Assembly (NCBI GenBank): GCA_964562175.1
Contig: CAZLRV010000003.1
Coordinates: 44,832-108,831 of the forward strand
Source: CAZCJU01 sp964562175
Lineage (GTDB): Bacteria > Bacillota > Clostridia > Oscillospirales > CAG-272
Length of the DNA: 64,000 bases
Direction: 5' to 3'
Shown: positions 9,361 through 19,264 of the stretch, piece by piece
Numbering within the stretch: the stretch's first letter is position 1
How the letters are laid out: every line of letters starts with the position of its first letter
Position numbers and translations under genes: made by a program
The notes under the pieces: generated by a model
Database searches by the model: none
The model's input: the letters and a program-made list of their open reading frames with translations, nothing else
What the model was told of the DNA's origin: nothing

Positions 9361-10194
9361 ATGGACGAACAGAAGAAATCGCAGCTATGTGAGCTTGCGA
9401 ACAATATCAGGAAAGATATTATCACCGAGGTATACACGGCATCATCGGGCCATCCGGGCGGTTCGCTTTCAATCGCCGATCTGCTTGCATATCTTTATTT
9501 TGAAAAAATGAACGTAAAAGCGGACAATCCCAAATGGGAGGATCGTGACCGTCTTGTATTATCGAAGGGTCACACTGCGCCCGCACTTTACGCCGCACTT
9601 GCGGAGAAGGGCTTTTTCCCGAAGGAAGAGCTTGTGGGATTCAGAAACATAAATTCCTTTTTGCAGGGACATCCCGACATGAAGCACACGCCGGGAGTTG
9701 ATATGTCCTCCGGTTCGCTCGGCTTGGGAATTTCCGCAGCTTGCGGAATGGCACTCGGCGGTAAGGTACAGAATAAGTCATTCAGAGTATATACGGTACT
9801 CGGTGACGGTGAGATAGCCGAGGGTCAGGTATGGGAGGCGGCAATGTTTGCCGCACATTACAAGCTTGACAATTTGACGGCATTTGTCGATTGGAACGGC
9901 TTACAGATAGACGGAGCGATAGTTGACGTAATGGACTCCACGCCTATCGACGAAAAGTTCCGTGCATTCAAGTGGAACGTAGCGGTGATAGACGGTCACG
10001 ACTTTGACCAAATAGACGAGGCTGTGACAAACGCCGAGGCGTGTGTCGGCAAGCCGAGTGTAATAATAATGAAAACAATAAAAGGAAAAGGTGTTTCCTA
10101 CATGGAAAACAAGGCAAGCTGGCACGGTTCCGCTCCGAATGCGGAGCAGTACGAGCAGGCTATGTCGGAGCTTGGGGGTAAGTGCAATGGCTGA
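9361..10194 (+). CDS. Transketolase, N-terminal subunit
   Basis: At 277 residues this is the thiamine-diphosphate-binding half of a split transketolase. It transfers two-carbon units between sugar phosphates in the cytoplasm (non-oxidative pentose phosphate pathway). Visible features are SSGHPGGSLSIADLLAYLYF near the N-terminus, LSKGHTAPALYAAL, and the ThDP/Mg motif GDGEIAEGQVWEAA from about residue 148, ending in DWNGLQIDG. The start has a GAAAGGA site and a strong promoter. The next gene starts within its last codons and encodes the other half, an arrangement common in Clostridia and other bacteria with two-gene transketolases. Confidence 0.93.
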   Translation: MDEQKKSQLCELANNIRKDIITEVYTASSGHPGGSLSIADLLAYLYFEKMNVKADNPKWEDRDRLVLSKGHTAPALYAALAEKGFFPKEELVGFRNINSFLQGHPDMKHTPGVDMSSGSLGLGISAACGMALGGKVQNKSFRVYTVLGDGEIAEGQVWEAAMFAAHYKLDNLTAFVDWNGLQIDGAIVDVMDSTPIDEKFRAFKWNVAVIDGHDFDQIDEAVTNAEACVGKPSVIIMKTIKGKGVSYMENKASWHGSAPNAEQYEQAMSELGGKCNG

Positions 10195-11137
10195 GAAGAT
10201 AGCAACGAGAGAGGCGTACGGCAACGCATTGGCGGAGTTCGGCGCAAAGTATGACAAATTAGTCGTTTTGGATGCTGACCTTGCGGGAGCCACCAAGACA
10301 GGCGTTTTCAAAAAGGCGTTTCCCGAACGTCATTTTGATTGCGGAATAGCCGAGGGCAATATGTTTTCGGCGGCGGCGGGCTTGTCAACGACGGGACTTA
10401 TACCCTTTGCATCCACGTTTGCCATGTTTGCGGCGGGACGTGCGTTTGAGCAGATAAGAAACTCTATAGGATATCCGCACCTCAATGTTAAAATAGGTGC
10501 GACTCATGCGGGAATCACCGTCGGCGAGGACGGTGCGACGCATCAATGTCTTGAGGATTTCGCAACGATGCGTTCCATACCGGGAATGACGGTCATATGC
10601 CCTGCCGATGCGGTCGAGGCAAGATGTGCGGTCGAGGCGGCAATAAACTATGAGGGTCCCGTTTATTTGCGTTTCGGACGTGCGGCAGTTCCCGTACTTT
10701 TCGATAAAGAAACGTACAAATTTGAAATGGGCAAGGGTGTTGTGCTTGCCGAGGGTACAGACGTTACGCTTATCGCAAACGGTGTTATGGTAGATCTTGC
10801 GCTCGGTGCGGCAAAGTGCTTGTCCGAGCAGGGTATTTCGGCAAGAGTCATAAATATGCACACTGTAAAGCCGCTTGACGAGAAGCTTGTGCTTGAGTCT
10901 GCGACAGCCACGGGTTGTATCGTGACCTGCGAGGAGCATAACATAATCGGCGGCTTGGGCGAGGCTGTATGCTCATGTGTATGCTCTGCCCGTCCCGTTC
11001 CCGTTTTGCGTGTCGGAGTAAACGATACCTTCGGCAGAAGCGGCAAGGTTGCGCCTCTTATGGAATATTACGGACTTACCGTTGAAAATATCGTCGCAAA
11101 AGCACTTGCCGCCGTTGAAATGAAGAAAAATGGCTGA
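10187..11137 (+). CDS. Transketolase, C-terminal subunit
   Basis: This 316-residue protein carries the pyrimidine-binding and C-terminal domains of transketolase, with DADLAGATKTGVF, CGIAEGNMFSAAAGL (the Glu that activates thiamine) and INMHTVKPLD. I chose the ATG at 10187 rather than an upstream in-frame ATG at 10091, because the upstream 32 codons lie inside the N-terminal subunit gene in another frame and do not look like transketolase. The start overlaps the stop of the upstream gene by 8 bp behind a GGGGGTAAG site, so the two subunits are translationally coupled. It pairs with that subunit as a heteromer. Confidence 0.93.
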   Translation: MAEKIATREAYGNALAEFGAKYDKLVVLDADLAGATKTGVFKKAFPERHFDCGIAEGNMFSAAAGLSTTGLIPFASTFAMFAAGRAFEQIRNSIGYPHLNVKIGATHAGITVGEDGATHQCLEDFATMRSIPGMTVICPADAVEARCAVEAAINYEGPVYLRFGRAAVPVLFDKETYKFEMGKGVVLAEGTDVTLIANGVMVDLALGAAKCLSEQGISARVINMHTVKPLDEKLVLESATATGCIVTCEEHNIIGGLGEAVCSCVCSARPVPVLRVGVNDTFGRSGKVAPLMEYYGLTVENIVAKALAAVEMKKNG

Positions 11138-12041
11138 AAAATTCGAGCCTTGCGGGCTTATCTGCATTGATAAGCCCGAGGGGCTTACCTCTCACGATGT
11201 TGTGAATAAAATAAGACGGCTTTTCGGAACGAGAAAAGTCGGTCATACAGGCACCCTCGACCCTATGGCGACGGGGGTGCTTGTCGTGCTTGTCGGACGT
11301 TGTGCCAAGGCAAGCGAATATCTGCTTTGCGATGATAAGCAATATACGGCACGTATAAAATTGGGTATTACCACGGACAGCGAGGACATTACGGGCAAAA
11401 TAACATCTCAAAGCGACGCTTTGCCGTCGGAGAAAGAATTTCACGAAATATTAAAAGGCTTTATCGGTGATATCGTTCAGGTACCGCCGATGTATTCGGC
11501 AATTAAGGTCGGCGGAAGGAAGCTTTACGAGCTTGCGAGAAGCGGGCAGACCGTTGAACGTGAGGGACGGAGGGTGAGCATACGCCGACTTGAAGCGAGA
11601 CGTTTGAGTGAGGACGAGTATGAGCTTGACGTTACCTGCTCAAAGGGTACATATATACGCACGCTTTGCTCCGATATCGGAGGTGCCTGCGGCTGCGGTG
11701 GGGTAATGTCATATTTAAGGCGAGTGGCAAGCGGACGATTTACGCTCGGCGATACTCACACGCTATGCGAGCTTGAGGAGCTTGAGTCGGCACAAAGATA
11801 CGAGCTGCTTTTACCCACGGAAGCACTGTTTGCCGACCTTCCCGCCGTTCGATTCAACAAATTTTACGAGCGGCTTTTCAAAAACGGATGTGAGATCTAT
11901 CAGAATAAAGTCGGTCTGTCCTATCCGCTCGGCACACGGCTTGCAATATATGACGACGGCGGCTTTTACGCACTGGGCGAGGTATTTTCATTTGAGGACG
12001 GCTTGGGTATCAAATCTATTAAAATTTTCAGATTGGATTAG
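11130..12041 (+). CDS. truB: tRNA pseudouridine(55) synthase TruB
   Basis: TruB makes pseudouridine at position 55 in the T-loop of tRNAs. The 303-residue protein opens with GLICIDKPEGLTSHDVV and has the catalytic motif GHTGTLDPMATGVL with the nucleophile Asp at residue 44. It also has MYSAIKVGGRKLYELAR and a CSKGTYIRTLCSDIG block. Length is normal. It overlaps the end of the transketolase C-subunit gene by 8 bp and is followed 3 bp later by mfd, so it belongs to the operon from the promoter near 9300. Confidence 0.96.
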   Translation: MAEKFEPCGLICIDKPEGLTSHDVVNKIRRLFGTRKVGHTGTLDPMATGVLVVLVGRCAKASEYLLCDDKQYTARIKLGITTDSEDITGKITSQSDALPSEKEFHEILKGFIGDIVQVPPMYSAIKVGGRKLYELARSGQTVEREGRRVSIRRLEARRLSEDEYELDVTCSKGTYIRTLCSDIGGACGCGGVMSYLRRVASGRFTLGDTHTLCELEELESAQRYELLLPTEALFADLPAVRFNKFYERLFKNGCEIYQNKVGLSYPLGTRLAIYDDGGFYALGEVFSFEDGLGIKSIKIFRLD

Positions 12042-12044
12042 TTT

Positions 12045-15000
12045 ATGCAATTATTGCTCGATTACATGAGAGCGGAACGTGAATACAAGGGCTTTATCGA
12101 ACACAGGCGTTCCCTTTTGACACGCAAGCCCAAGCCCGTCGGCGTAACGGGATTATCGGACGGAGCAAAATACGCTTTTTACGCCGCTTCGATAAAGGAT
12201 CTCAAAAAATGCGCTCTCATTATCGTACCGGACGAAAAGGACTGTATCAGGGCTTATAATTCCCTATCCGCATACGGCTTGGCTTGCGGCGTTTACCCAT
12301 TGAGAGATCTCATGCTTCACTCGGTGATATCCTCACACGATTACGAGCATCAGCGTTTATCGGTGCTTTCGGGGATATTAAACGGCACACTTGATTGTGT
12401 TATCGCAACGCCGGATGCCGTTATGCAATTCACCACACCGAAGAATGTACTTAAGAACAATTCTCTGACATTATCGCTCTCGGACACATGCGAGCTTTCA
12501 CAGCTGTGTGAGATGTTGACCGAGTCGGGCTATGCGAGGGTGGAAACGGTTGACGGCATCGGTCAATTTTCCGTAAGGGGCGGAATCGTCGATATATTTT
12601 CACCCGGCTCGGAGTATCCGTACAGAATGGAGCTGTTCGGCGATGAAATAGATTCGATGGGCATATTCGACATACTGTCGCAAAGACGTATCGAGAGCAT
12701 ATTATCGCTTACCGTTTTGCCCGTCCGTGAGGTCATAGCCGACAATGAGGGGCGTAAAAAGATATATTCGGCAGTCGAGGCGGCACTTAAAAAGGTCAAA
12801 AAATCGGATGCGAAAAAGGAACTGCTCACAGAGCTTGACGCACTCGATGCCGGCGGGGAGCTTTTATTCGCAGACAAGTACATGAGTTTGATATATGATG
12901 AAAGCACCTGTCTGTTAGATTACTTTTCAAATGAGAGCCTTATTTTCATTGACGGCTCCGCAGGTGTTTCCGCTCGTGTTGAAGCATATGAGAAAATGAC
13001 CGAAAACACGATACTCGGAATGATAGAGTCGGGGCAGATACTTGCAAAATACGCCTGCTACGGTATTTACGGCGATGACCTTTATTCCTTGATAAATTCA
13101 AAAAACTCGGTATATATAGATGTTTTCGTGCGTTCGGGCGTGAATTTCGACCAGACTTTTTCTTTCAGAAGCTCGAATCAGCCGTACTATTCGGACAGCA
13201 TGGAGCTTTTATGCGAGGATGTGACCAATTATATTTCAAGCAATTACGCCGTGATATTGCTTTGCGAAAACGAGGCGACGGCGAAGAACTATTCAAAAAT
13301 GCTCGACGAGCATTCCATATCCTCTCTAAGCATATCAAGTGAAACGGAAGAGGCAAGCATTGATATGCTGTACGGCAAGTGCGTGCTCGTATACGGCTCA
13401 TTTTGCCCCGGCTTTATTCTTGAGGGTGTGCATCTTGCCTGTATTTCCCTTTGCGTAAATCAAAGCTCATACAACAAAAAGACAGTAAGGACCTCAAGCA
13501 GAACCAAAAAGGGTTCGGGCAAGGAGCGTATCATGTCCTACGCCGATCTTGTCATCGGCGATTACGTCGTACACGATACGCACGGCATCGGTCTTTACAA
13601 CGGTATCAAGTCGCTTACGGATTATCAGGGTGTTACAAAGGATTTTCTGCAAATAGAATATTCCGAGGGCTCGCTACTGTATGTTCCGTGCGACAGACTT
13701 GACACTTTATCCAAATATATCGGTGCGAGAATGAGTGACGGCACCGTCAAGCTCAACAAAATGGGCGGTGGCGAGTGGAACAAATCCAAAGCCAAGGTCA
13801 AAGCCGCAGTAAGAGAGATGGCTCGTGAGCTTATCGAGCTTTACGCAAAGCGTATGAAAACGCCAGGCTTCAAGTTTTCGCATGATGACGATATGCAAAG
13901 GCAATTCGAGGGTGCGTTTGAGTATGAGGAAACGGAATGTCAGCTTGAGGCGTGCAATGATATAAAGCGTGATATGCAATCGGAGCATCCCATGGACAGA
14001 CTCTTGTGTGGCGATGTCGGCTTCGGTAAGACCGAGGTCGCATTGCGTGCGGCTTTCAAGGCGGTATGTGACAACAAGCAGGTCGCAATACTCGTTCCCA
14101 CCACCATACTTGCAATGCAGCATTATCAAACGGTGCTTTCCCGTATGCGTACATTTCCCGTTTCAGTCGATCTGCTCTCGCGCTTCCGAACGCAAAAGCA
14201 ACAGCTTGAAACGCTCAGACGGCTGAAGCGAGGTGATGTCGATATCATAATCGGCACGCACAGGCTCATATCAAAGGACGTTGAATTTAAGGACTTGGGA
14301 CTTATCATAATCGACGAGGAACAGCGTTTCGGAGTGGCTCACAAAGAGAGGCTTAAGCAGATATCGAAAAACGCCGACGTGCTGACGCTCACCGCAACGC
14401 CGATACCGAGAACGCTCAACATGGCGATAAGCGGTATACGCGATATGAGCGTGCTTGACGAGCCGCCGGGGGACAGAATGCCTCCGCAATCGTATGTCAT
14501 AGAATACGATGAGCTTATAATTGCCGAGGCAATAAAAAAAGAGTTAAGGCGCGGCGGTCAGGTGTTCTATCTGCACAACGAGGTCGAGGACATAGATCTT
14601 TGCGCATCGAAAATAGCAAAGCTTGTGCCGGATGCCTCAATATCGATCGCACACGGGCAAATGGATAAAGAGGAGCTGTCGGACGTGTGGCAAAGCGTTG
14701 TAGACGGACGGACGGATATCCTTGTATGCACGACTATTATAGAAACGGGTATCGACGTGCCGAATGCGAATACGCTCATCATAGAAAATGCCGATAAAAT
14801 GGGCTTGTCACAGCTTCATCAGATACGAGGTCGTATCGGCAGAAGCTCGCGTCGGTCTTATGCGTATTTTACATATCGTAAGGATAAGGTACTTACGGAA
14901 ATTGCCGAAAAGCGACTTAAGGCACTGAGCGAATACACGGAATTCGGTTCGGGCTTCAAAATAGCTCTTCGTGACCTTGAGCTGAGGGGTGCGGGCAATG

Positions 15001-15548
15001 TCTTGGGCGTACAGCAACACGGTCACATGGAGAGTGTAGGCTATGATATGTACATAAAGCTGTTAAACGAGGCGGTGCTTGAGGAAACGGGTACTGTCGA
15101 GACGAAAAAGAGCGATTGCTCCGTGGAGCTTAACATATCGGCGTACATTCCGGAGGATTATATAACCTCGTCCTCACAGCGTATTGAGATATACAAGAAG
15201 ATATCGCATATAATCACATCAGCCGATGCGGACGATATCGCATCGGAGCTGTTAGACCGTTTTGGCGATATACCGAACACGGCATGCTCGCTCATAGACA
15301 TTTCGTATATCCGCTCGATGGGCTGTGAATGCGGTATTAAAAAGATAGCGCAAAACGGCAACACGGTGACCTTTACTCCGGAGGAAAACGATTTGAAGAA
15401 GCTCGTCGGTCTGACAACTGAGTCAAACGGGCGAATGTTCATCATCCCCGGTGCATCGCCTACCGTTGTTTACAGGATAAAAAAGGGTGACAACGTGCTT
15501 TCGTATATCAAAAAGGCACTTGAGTGTGCCGTGAGCGATCGCATATAG
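12045..15548 (+). CDS. mfd: Transcription-repair coupling factor Mfd
   Basis: Mfd removes RNA polymerase stalled at DNA damage and recruits UvrA. At 1167 residues the length is typical. Domains in order are an N-terminal UvrB-like region ([20 protein letters not shown] near residue 180), an RNA-polymerase-interacting CarD-like region at about residue 498 ([17 protein letters not shown]), the superfamily 2 motor with Walker [16 protein letters not shown] at about 655, DEEQRFG at about 757, [10 protein letters not shown], and a C-terminal D7-like region. No clear Shine-Dalgarno precedes the ATG, which lies 3 bp after the truB stop, so translation is probably coupled. Confidence 0.97.
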   Translation: MQLLLDYMRAEREYKGFIEHRRSLLTRKPKPVGVTGLSDGAKYAFYAASIKDLKKCALIIVPDEKDCIRAYNSLSAYGLACGVYPLRDLMLHSVISSHDYEHQRLSVLSGILNGTLDCVIATPDAVMQFTTPKNVLKNNSLTLSLSDTCELSQLCEMLTESGYARVETVDGIGQFSVRGGIVDIFSPGSEYPYRMELFGDEIDSMGIFDILSQRRIESILSLTVLPVREVIADNEGRKKIYSAVEAALKKVKKSDAKKELLTELDALDAGGELLFADKYMSLIYDESTCLLDYFSNESLIFIDGSAGVSARVEAYEKMTENTILGMIESGQILAKYACYGIYGDDLYSLINSKNSVYIDVFVRSGVNFDQTFSFRSSNQPYYSDSMELLCEDVTNYISSNYAVILLCENEATAKNYSKMLDEHSISSLSISSETEEASIDMLYGKCVLVYGSFCPGFILEGVHLACISLCVNQSSYNKKTVRTSSRTKKGSGKERIMSYADLVIGDYVVHDTHGIGLYNGIKSLTDYQGVTKDFLQIEYSEGSLLYVPCDRLDTLSKYIGARMSDGTVKLNKMGGGEWNKSKAKVKAAVREMARELIELYAKRMKTPGFKFSHDDDMQRQFEGAFEYEETECQLEACNDIKRDMQSEHPMDRLLCGDVGFGKTEVALRAAFKAVCDNKQVAILVPTTILAMQHYQTVLSRMRTFPVSVDLLSRFRTQKQQLETLRRLKRGDVDIIIGTHRLISKDVEFKDLGLIIIDEEQRFGVAHKERLKQISKNADVLTLTATPIPRTLNMAISGIRDMSVLDEPPGDRMPPQSYVIEYDELIIAEAIKKELRRGGQVFYLHNEVEDIDLCASKIAKLVPDASISIAHGQMDKEELSDVWQSVVDGRTDILVCTTIIETGIDVPNANTLIIENADKMGLSQLHQIRGRIGRSSRRSYAYFTYRKDKVLTEIAEKRLKALSEYTEFGSGFKIALRDLELRGAGNVLGVQQHGHMESVGYDMYIKLLNEAVLEETGTVETKKSDCSVELNISAYIPEDYITSSSQRIEIYKKISHIITSADADDIASELLDRFGDIPNTACSLIDISYIRSMGCECGIKKIAQNGNTVTFTPEENDLKKLVGLTTESNGRMFIIPGASPTVVYRIKKGDNVLSYIKKALECAVSDRI

Positions 15549-15580
15549 TGTAAATTATTTTTTAATTATTCAATATTTAA

Positions 15581-15609
15581 TTGAAATATACGCTTTTTGG
15601 GTGTAGAAT
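15581..15609 (+). promoter_or_regulatory. Promoter of the M16-peptidase pair operon
   Basis: The -35 TTGAAA (15581-15586) and -10 TAGAAT (15604-15609) are separated by 17 bp. Transcription should start near 15616. This rules out a TTG codon at 15597 as the translation start of the next gene. Confidence 0.75.
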
Positions 15610-15638
15610 TACCACATAAAACGTATAAGGTCTGTCAT

Positions 15639-16919
15639 ATGCAATATTTTAGAAAAGAGATAGCACCCGGTGTCGGGTTCAATGCTATCAAGACGGACGT
15701 ATTCAAATCTGAATATGTGTCCGTGTATACGGTAAGCCCTCTGTCGACTGAAAGCGCATCGTATAATTCCCTGCTCTGCAACACAACGATAAGGGGGTGC
15801 GAGAAATATCCGTCGCTAAAGGATATAAGCCGTCTGCTCGATCGGCTCTACGACTCTTATATCTCGCCCGTATCGCTCAAACGCGGGGAGTATCACATAT
15901 TCGGCTATTCCGCATCGTCGCTTAAAAGTCGGTTTTCAATTGAAAAGCAAGATATACTTGCACGCACGCTCGATCTTCTGTACGAAATAATGTGCCGTCC
16001 TCTGCTTATCGACGGTGCGTTTTCGGACGATATAGTGCAGATGGAAAAATCAAATCTCATATCGGCAATAGAAGCGAGAGTGAACGACAGAGTGTCTTAT
16101 GTACCGACCGCTTGCGTTGCCAAAATGTGCGAGGGTGAGCCTTTCGCCGTACCGGACTACGGAATTGCCGAGGTAATAAAGAGTATCGACCCGACAAGTC
16201 TTTACGAATACAGCACCGAGCTGTATAAAAAAAGTCGCATTGAAATTTTCTATGTCGGCGACGACGAGGGAGTGATAAACGGCTTTTGCGAAAAGCTTAT
16301 CTCCTCCGTCGGCATCGGTGAGCGTTTGTCACTGCACGGCGCACGTGTACATTCCGCACCCTTAAAACCAAGGCGTTTTGAGGAGAAGGCTCCCGTCACG
16401 CAAAGCAAGCTTGCGCTCGGCTTCAACACGGGCAGGCGACTCGGCGAGGGACGAGATGCGTCGGATACGGTGTTTTTTGAGATATTTTCCTCATCTCCGT
16501 CAAGCAGACTGTTCAAAAACGTGCGTGAAAAGCTCTCGCTCTGCTACTATTGCAAATGCAACACCGACCCGTTCAAGGGAATCTCCGTTGTTTCCGCAGG
16601 CATAAGAGCGGAGGATGCGGCGTTAGCCGAGGCTGAGATACTCGCACAGCTCAAAGACCTGAGTGAGGGCAACATATCGCAAAAGGAACTTGACGAGGCG
16701 AAAAAGACATTGCTGTCCGCTTGCCGTGAAATATACGATTCTCCTTCCGCTCTCATAAATTGGTATTTGAACAGAGTCTTGTCCGACTCCACCGAGCTTT
16801 TATTCTCTCCCGATGAGCAAGCAGAGAAAATACGCTCCGTAACCGTCTCGGAGGTTGCAAAATGTGCCGAGCGGATGAGTCTTGACACGGTATATCTGCT
16901 TAAGGAGGGTGAGCAATGA
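15639..16919 (+). CDS. M16 peptidase-like protein lacking the zinc motif (YmfF-type)
   Basis: This 426-residue protein has the two-lobed M16 (insulinase-like) fold pattern but no HxxEH zinc motif where the active subunit has one. The equivalent stretch reads NTTIRGCEKYPSLKDISRLL. It is therefore the non-catalytic partner of the next gene, which has the motif. In Bacillus the YmfF/YmfH pair is needed for a modification of elongation factor P, and this gene order matches. The start at 15639 (MQYFRKEIAPG) has an AAGG site and lies downstream of the promoter. Its end overlaps the next start by 4 bp. The EF-P role is inferred from family and pairing. Confidence 0.85.
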   Translation: MQYFRKEIAPGVGFNAIKTDVFKSEYVSVYTVSPLSTESASYNSLLCNTTIRGCEKYPSLKDISRLLDRLYDSYISPVSLKRGEYHIFGYSASSLKSRFSIEKQDILARTLDLLYEIMCRPLLIDGAFSDDIVQMEKSNLISAIEARVNDRVSYVPTACVAKMCEGEPFAVPDYGIAEVIKSIDPTSLYEYSTELYKKSRIEIFYVGDDEGVINGFCEKLISSVGIGERLSLHGARVHSAPLKPRRFEEKAPVTQSKLALGFNTGRRLGEGRDASDTVFFEIFSSSPSSRLFKNVREKLSLCYYCKCNTDPFKGISVVSAGIRAEDAALAEAEILAQLKDLSEGNISQKELDEAKKTLLSACREIYDSPSALINWYLNRVLSDSTELLFSPDEQAEKIRSVTVSEVAKCAERMSLDTVYLLKEGEQ

Positions 16920-18175
16920 TAAAAGATAAAAAAACCGTCTACGACGAGATGACGGGCGAGTGCTGTAATATAGTCACCCTTGATAACGGTCTGCACGTAT
17001 ATCACATACCGAGCAAGCATATCACGTCCCATGCACTGTTCGGTGTTGATTACGGCTCGGTGCATAGGATATATCAAAAAAACGGTTCTCAAATAATCAC
17101 GCCGTCCGGCTGTGCGCATTTTTTGGAGCATAAGCTGTTCGATAACCCCGACGGTGTTGCGGACGATATATTCACCTCGCTTGGGGCAAGCTGTAATGCG
17201 TTTACCTCATCGAGCGTCACCGCATACACGTTTTCATGTACGGATAATTTTTTGCCGTGCCTCGATACACTGCTCGACTTCGTATCGACTCCGTATTTCA
17301 CCGAGGCAAGCGTGAAAAAAGAATGCGGTATCATTGCCGAGGAAATACGTATGTACGACGATATGCCGTCGTGGTGCGCATATTTTAATATGCTCAAAGC
17401 CATGTACGGGCAATGTCCCATCTCCGAGGACACCGCAGGCAGCTGTGAATCAATAACGCATATAACTCCCGAGCTGCTGTACGAGCTTCACCGCGATATG
17501 TACACTCTTGACAATATGCATCTGTGCGTTTACGCCGACTCACCGCTTGAGCAGATATTGATGCGTGCCGACCGACTTCGCTCACCTAAATGTCAGATAA
17601 CGCAAATACCGCCACAGACCAAGCCGGGCATTTTTCAAGCAAGGAAGGAGCATATTTCTCAAAGTCCCGTACCGCTGGTATTTATCGGGCTTAAGGATGA
17701 CGATGTGCCGAAGAACGGAGCGGAGGCGACCAAGCGTGAGTGTATCATGTCCTGTCTGCTGAACACGCTTTTTTCCGAAAGCTCGGATATTTTCGAGGAG
17801 CTTTATTCAAGCTCACTAATAATCGGCAGACTTGACTGCGAATATATATGCGAAAAGGATTTTGCATATCTTTATTTCAGCTGTGAGTCACCCGCACCGG
17901 AGGAGCTGTTCAAGCATCTGTCGGAATACTGCGAGAGGATATGTGCCGAGGGAATCGACAAAGAGCGTTATGAAATATCAAAGCGCATGGTATATGCCGA
18001 TTTTATCCGCTCATTCGATTCTCGTGACGATCTGCCCTACTGTATGTACAGAGAACGAGAAAATATTTTCGACCATCCCGCAATGATATCTTCCTCAAGT
18101 GTGGAGACGGCACACGAATTGTTCAAAAAGCTTTTCAAAACGGAAAATCTCGTTATGTCCGTTTCACATTCATAA
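16916..18175 (+). CDS. M16 zinc peptidase (YmfH-type)
   Basis: This 419-residue M16 metallopeptidase has HFLEH at residues 68-72 (His, Glu and His for zinc and catalysis) in the context CAHFLEHKLF, and the downstream zinc-ligand segment IAEEIRMYDD. It is coupled to the non-catalytic YmfF-type partner by a 4-bp overlap, consistent with a heterodimer like other M16B pairs. No signal peptide is visible, so it should act in the cytoplasm. In Bacillus the pair is linked to EF-P 5-aminopentanol modification; a general protein-processing role is the alternative. A 36-bp gap separates it from lgt. Confidence 0.9.
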   Translation: MIKDKKTVYDEMTGECCNIVTLDNGLHVYHIPSKHITSHALFGVDYGSVHRIYQKNGSQIITPSGCAHFLEHKLFDNPDGVADDIFTSLGASCNAFTSSSVTAYTFSCTDNFLPCLDTLLDFVSTPYFTEASVKKECGIIAEEIRMYDDMPSWCAYFNMLKAMYGQCPISEDTAGSCESITHITPELLYELHRDMYTLDNMHLCVYADSPLEQILMRADRLRSPKCQITQIPPQTKPGIFQARKEHISQSPVPLVFIGLKDDDVPKNGAEATKRECIMSCLLNTLFSESSDIFEELYSSSLIIGRLDCEYICEKDFAYLYFSCESPAPEELFKHLSEYCERICAEGIDKERYEISKRMVYADFIRSFDSRDDLPYCMYRERENIFDHPAMISSSSVETAHELFKKLFKTENLVMSVSHS

Positions 18176-18211
18176 AAACAAGGCTTAATAATTATATGAA
18201 AGGAAAACACC

Positions 18212-19264
18212 ATGTACCACGTTGAATTTAAGGCATTGCCCTTTGCGATTGAGTTTTCTCCCGTTGCGTTTGAGTTGTTCGGCAGACCCGTGTATTGGTA
18301 CGGTATTTTGATAACACTCGGCATAATACTTGCCGTTGCTTATGCATTTTATCGTGCAAAGAAAACGGGCGTTTCCATTGATGATATGTACGACTACACC
18401 ATTTTTTCCGTAATATTCGCCATACTCGGAGCAAGACTTTATTATGTTCTTTCAAATCTCGATCATTATCACTCATTTGTTGATGTGATAAATATTTCCG
18501 CAGGCGGCTTGGGTATTTACGGCGGTATAATCGGCGGTATAGTCGCAATAGTTGCCGTATCGCTCGTCAAAAAAACGAATCCGCTGAGAATACTCGACAT
18601 TGCCGCCCCCGCCACGATGATAGGTCAGATAATCGGTCGTTGGGGCAATTTTATGAACCAAGAGGCATTCGGCACAAACACCACCCTGCCATGGGGTATG
18701 CGTTCCCATGTCACATCAAGCACCTCGAACAGCTTAATGGGAACAAGAGAATATCTTACACATTACTACTCAAAGCTTCAAGCGGAAAATCCCGGTCTTG
18801 CCATTGAGCCAAACGGCTTTGTGCATCCGACATTTTTGTACGAATCGCTTTGGAATCTGCTCGGACTTGCCATTATACACTTCACCTATAAAAAACGCAA
18901 ATACACGGGCGAAACGCTTCTTTTGTACCTTACATGGTACGGTCTGGGAAGAATGCTTATCGAAGGGCTTCGTACCGACTCGCTCTATATCACCGGTACG
19001 GATATCAGAAAGTCACAGCTGCTTGCGTTTTTGTGCTTCGTCATCGGACTTATTCTTCTTATCGTCTTCAGAGTGCTTGCGATTCGTAAGGGTTGGTCGG
19101 TGCAAACGGATAAGACTGTCGAGGATGAGCTTGTTGCACTTGATGCGATAGATAACGAGGATATAAGCGAGCTTGAAGCACTTGACGGTGAGGGGGACGC
19201 AGACGAGGATAGCTCGGACGGTGAGCTTGACGGCGAGGAGGGTGAGCATGGCGAGGATAATTGA
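18212..19264 (+). CDS. lgt: Prolipoprotein diacylglyceryl transferase Lgt with acidic C-terminal tail
   Basis: Lgt moves diacylglycerol from phosphatidylglycerol onto the lipobox cysteine of prelipoproteins at the membrane, a step needed by the lipoproteins seen elsewhere in this window. The 350-residue protein has several membrane helices and the signature GRWGNFMNQEAFG, plus VHPTFLYES and GLGRMLIEGLRTDSLY. Most Lgt proteins end soon after the last helix. This one continues for about 65 residues, the last 50 rich in Glu and Asp. The start follows GAAAGGA. Its last 17 bp overlap folD. Confidence 0.95.
   Translation: MYHVEFKALPFAIEFSPVAFELFGRPVYWYGILITLGIILAVAYAFYRAKKTGVSIDDMYDYTIFSVIFAILGARLYYVLSNLDHYHSFVDVINISAGGLGIYGGIIGGIVAIVAVSLVKKTNPLRILDIAAPATMIGQIIGRWGNFMNQEAFGTNTTLPWGMRSHVTSSTSNSLMGTREYLTHYYSKLQAENPGLAIEPNGFVHPTFLYESLWNLLGLAIIHFTYKKRKYTGETLLLYLTWYGLGRMLIEGLRTDSLYITGTDIRKSQLLAFLCFVIGLILLIVFRVLAIRKGWSVQTDKTVEDELVALDAIDNEDISELEALDGEGDADEDSSDGELDGEEGEHGEDN

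Noticed and set aside
10091..10186. Upstream start for the transketolase C-terminal subunit
   Set aside because: The extra 32 residues lie inside the N-subunit gene in another frame and do not match transketolase. ATG 10187 has a ribosome site.
15597..15638. TTG start for the YmfF-type protein
   Set aside because: It lies between the -35 and -10 boxes, before the expected transcription start.
19173..19247. Upstream start for FolD
   Set aside because: Adds 25 residues of unrelated sequence within the acidic tail of lgt. ATG 19248 has GAGGGTGAG.
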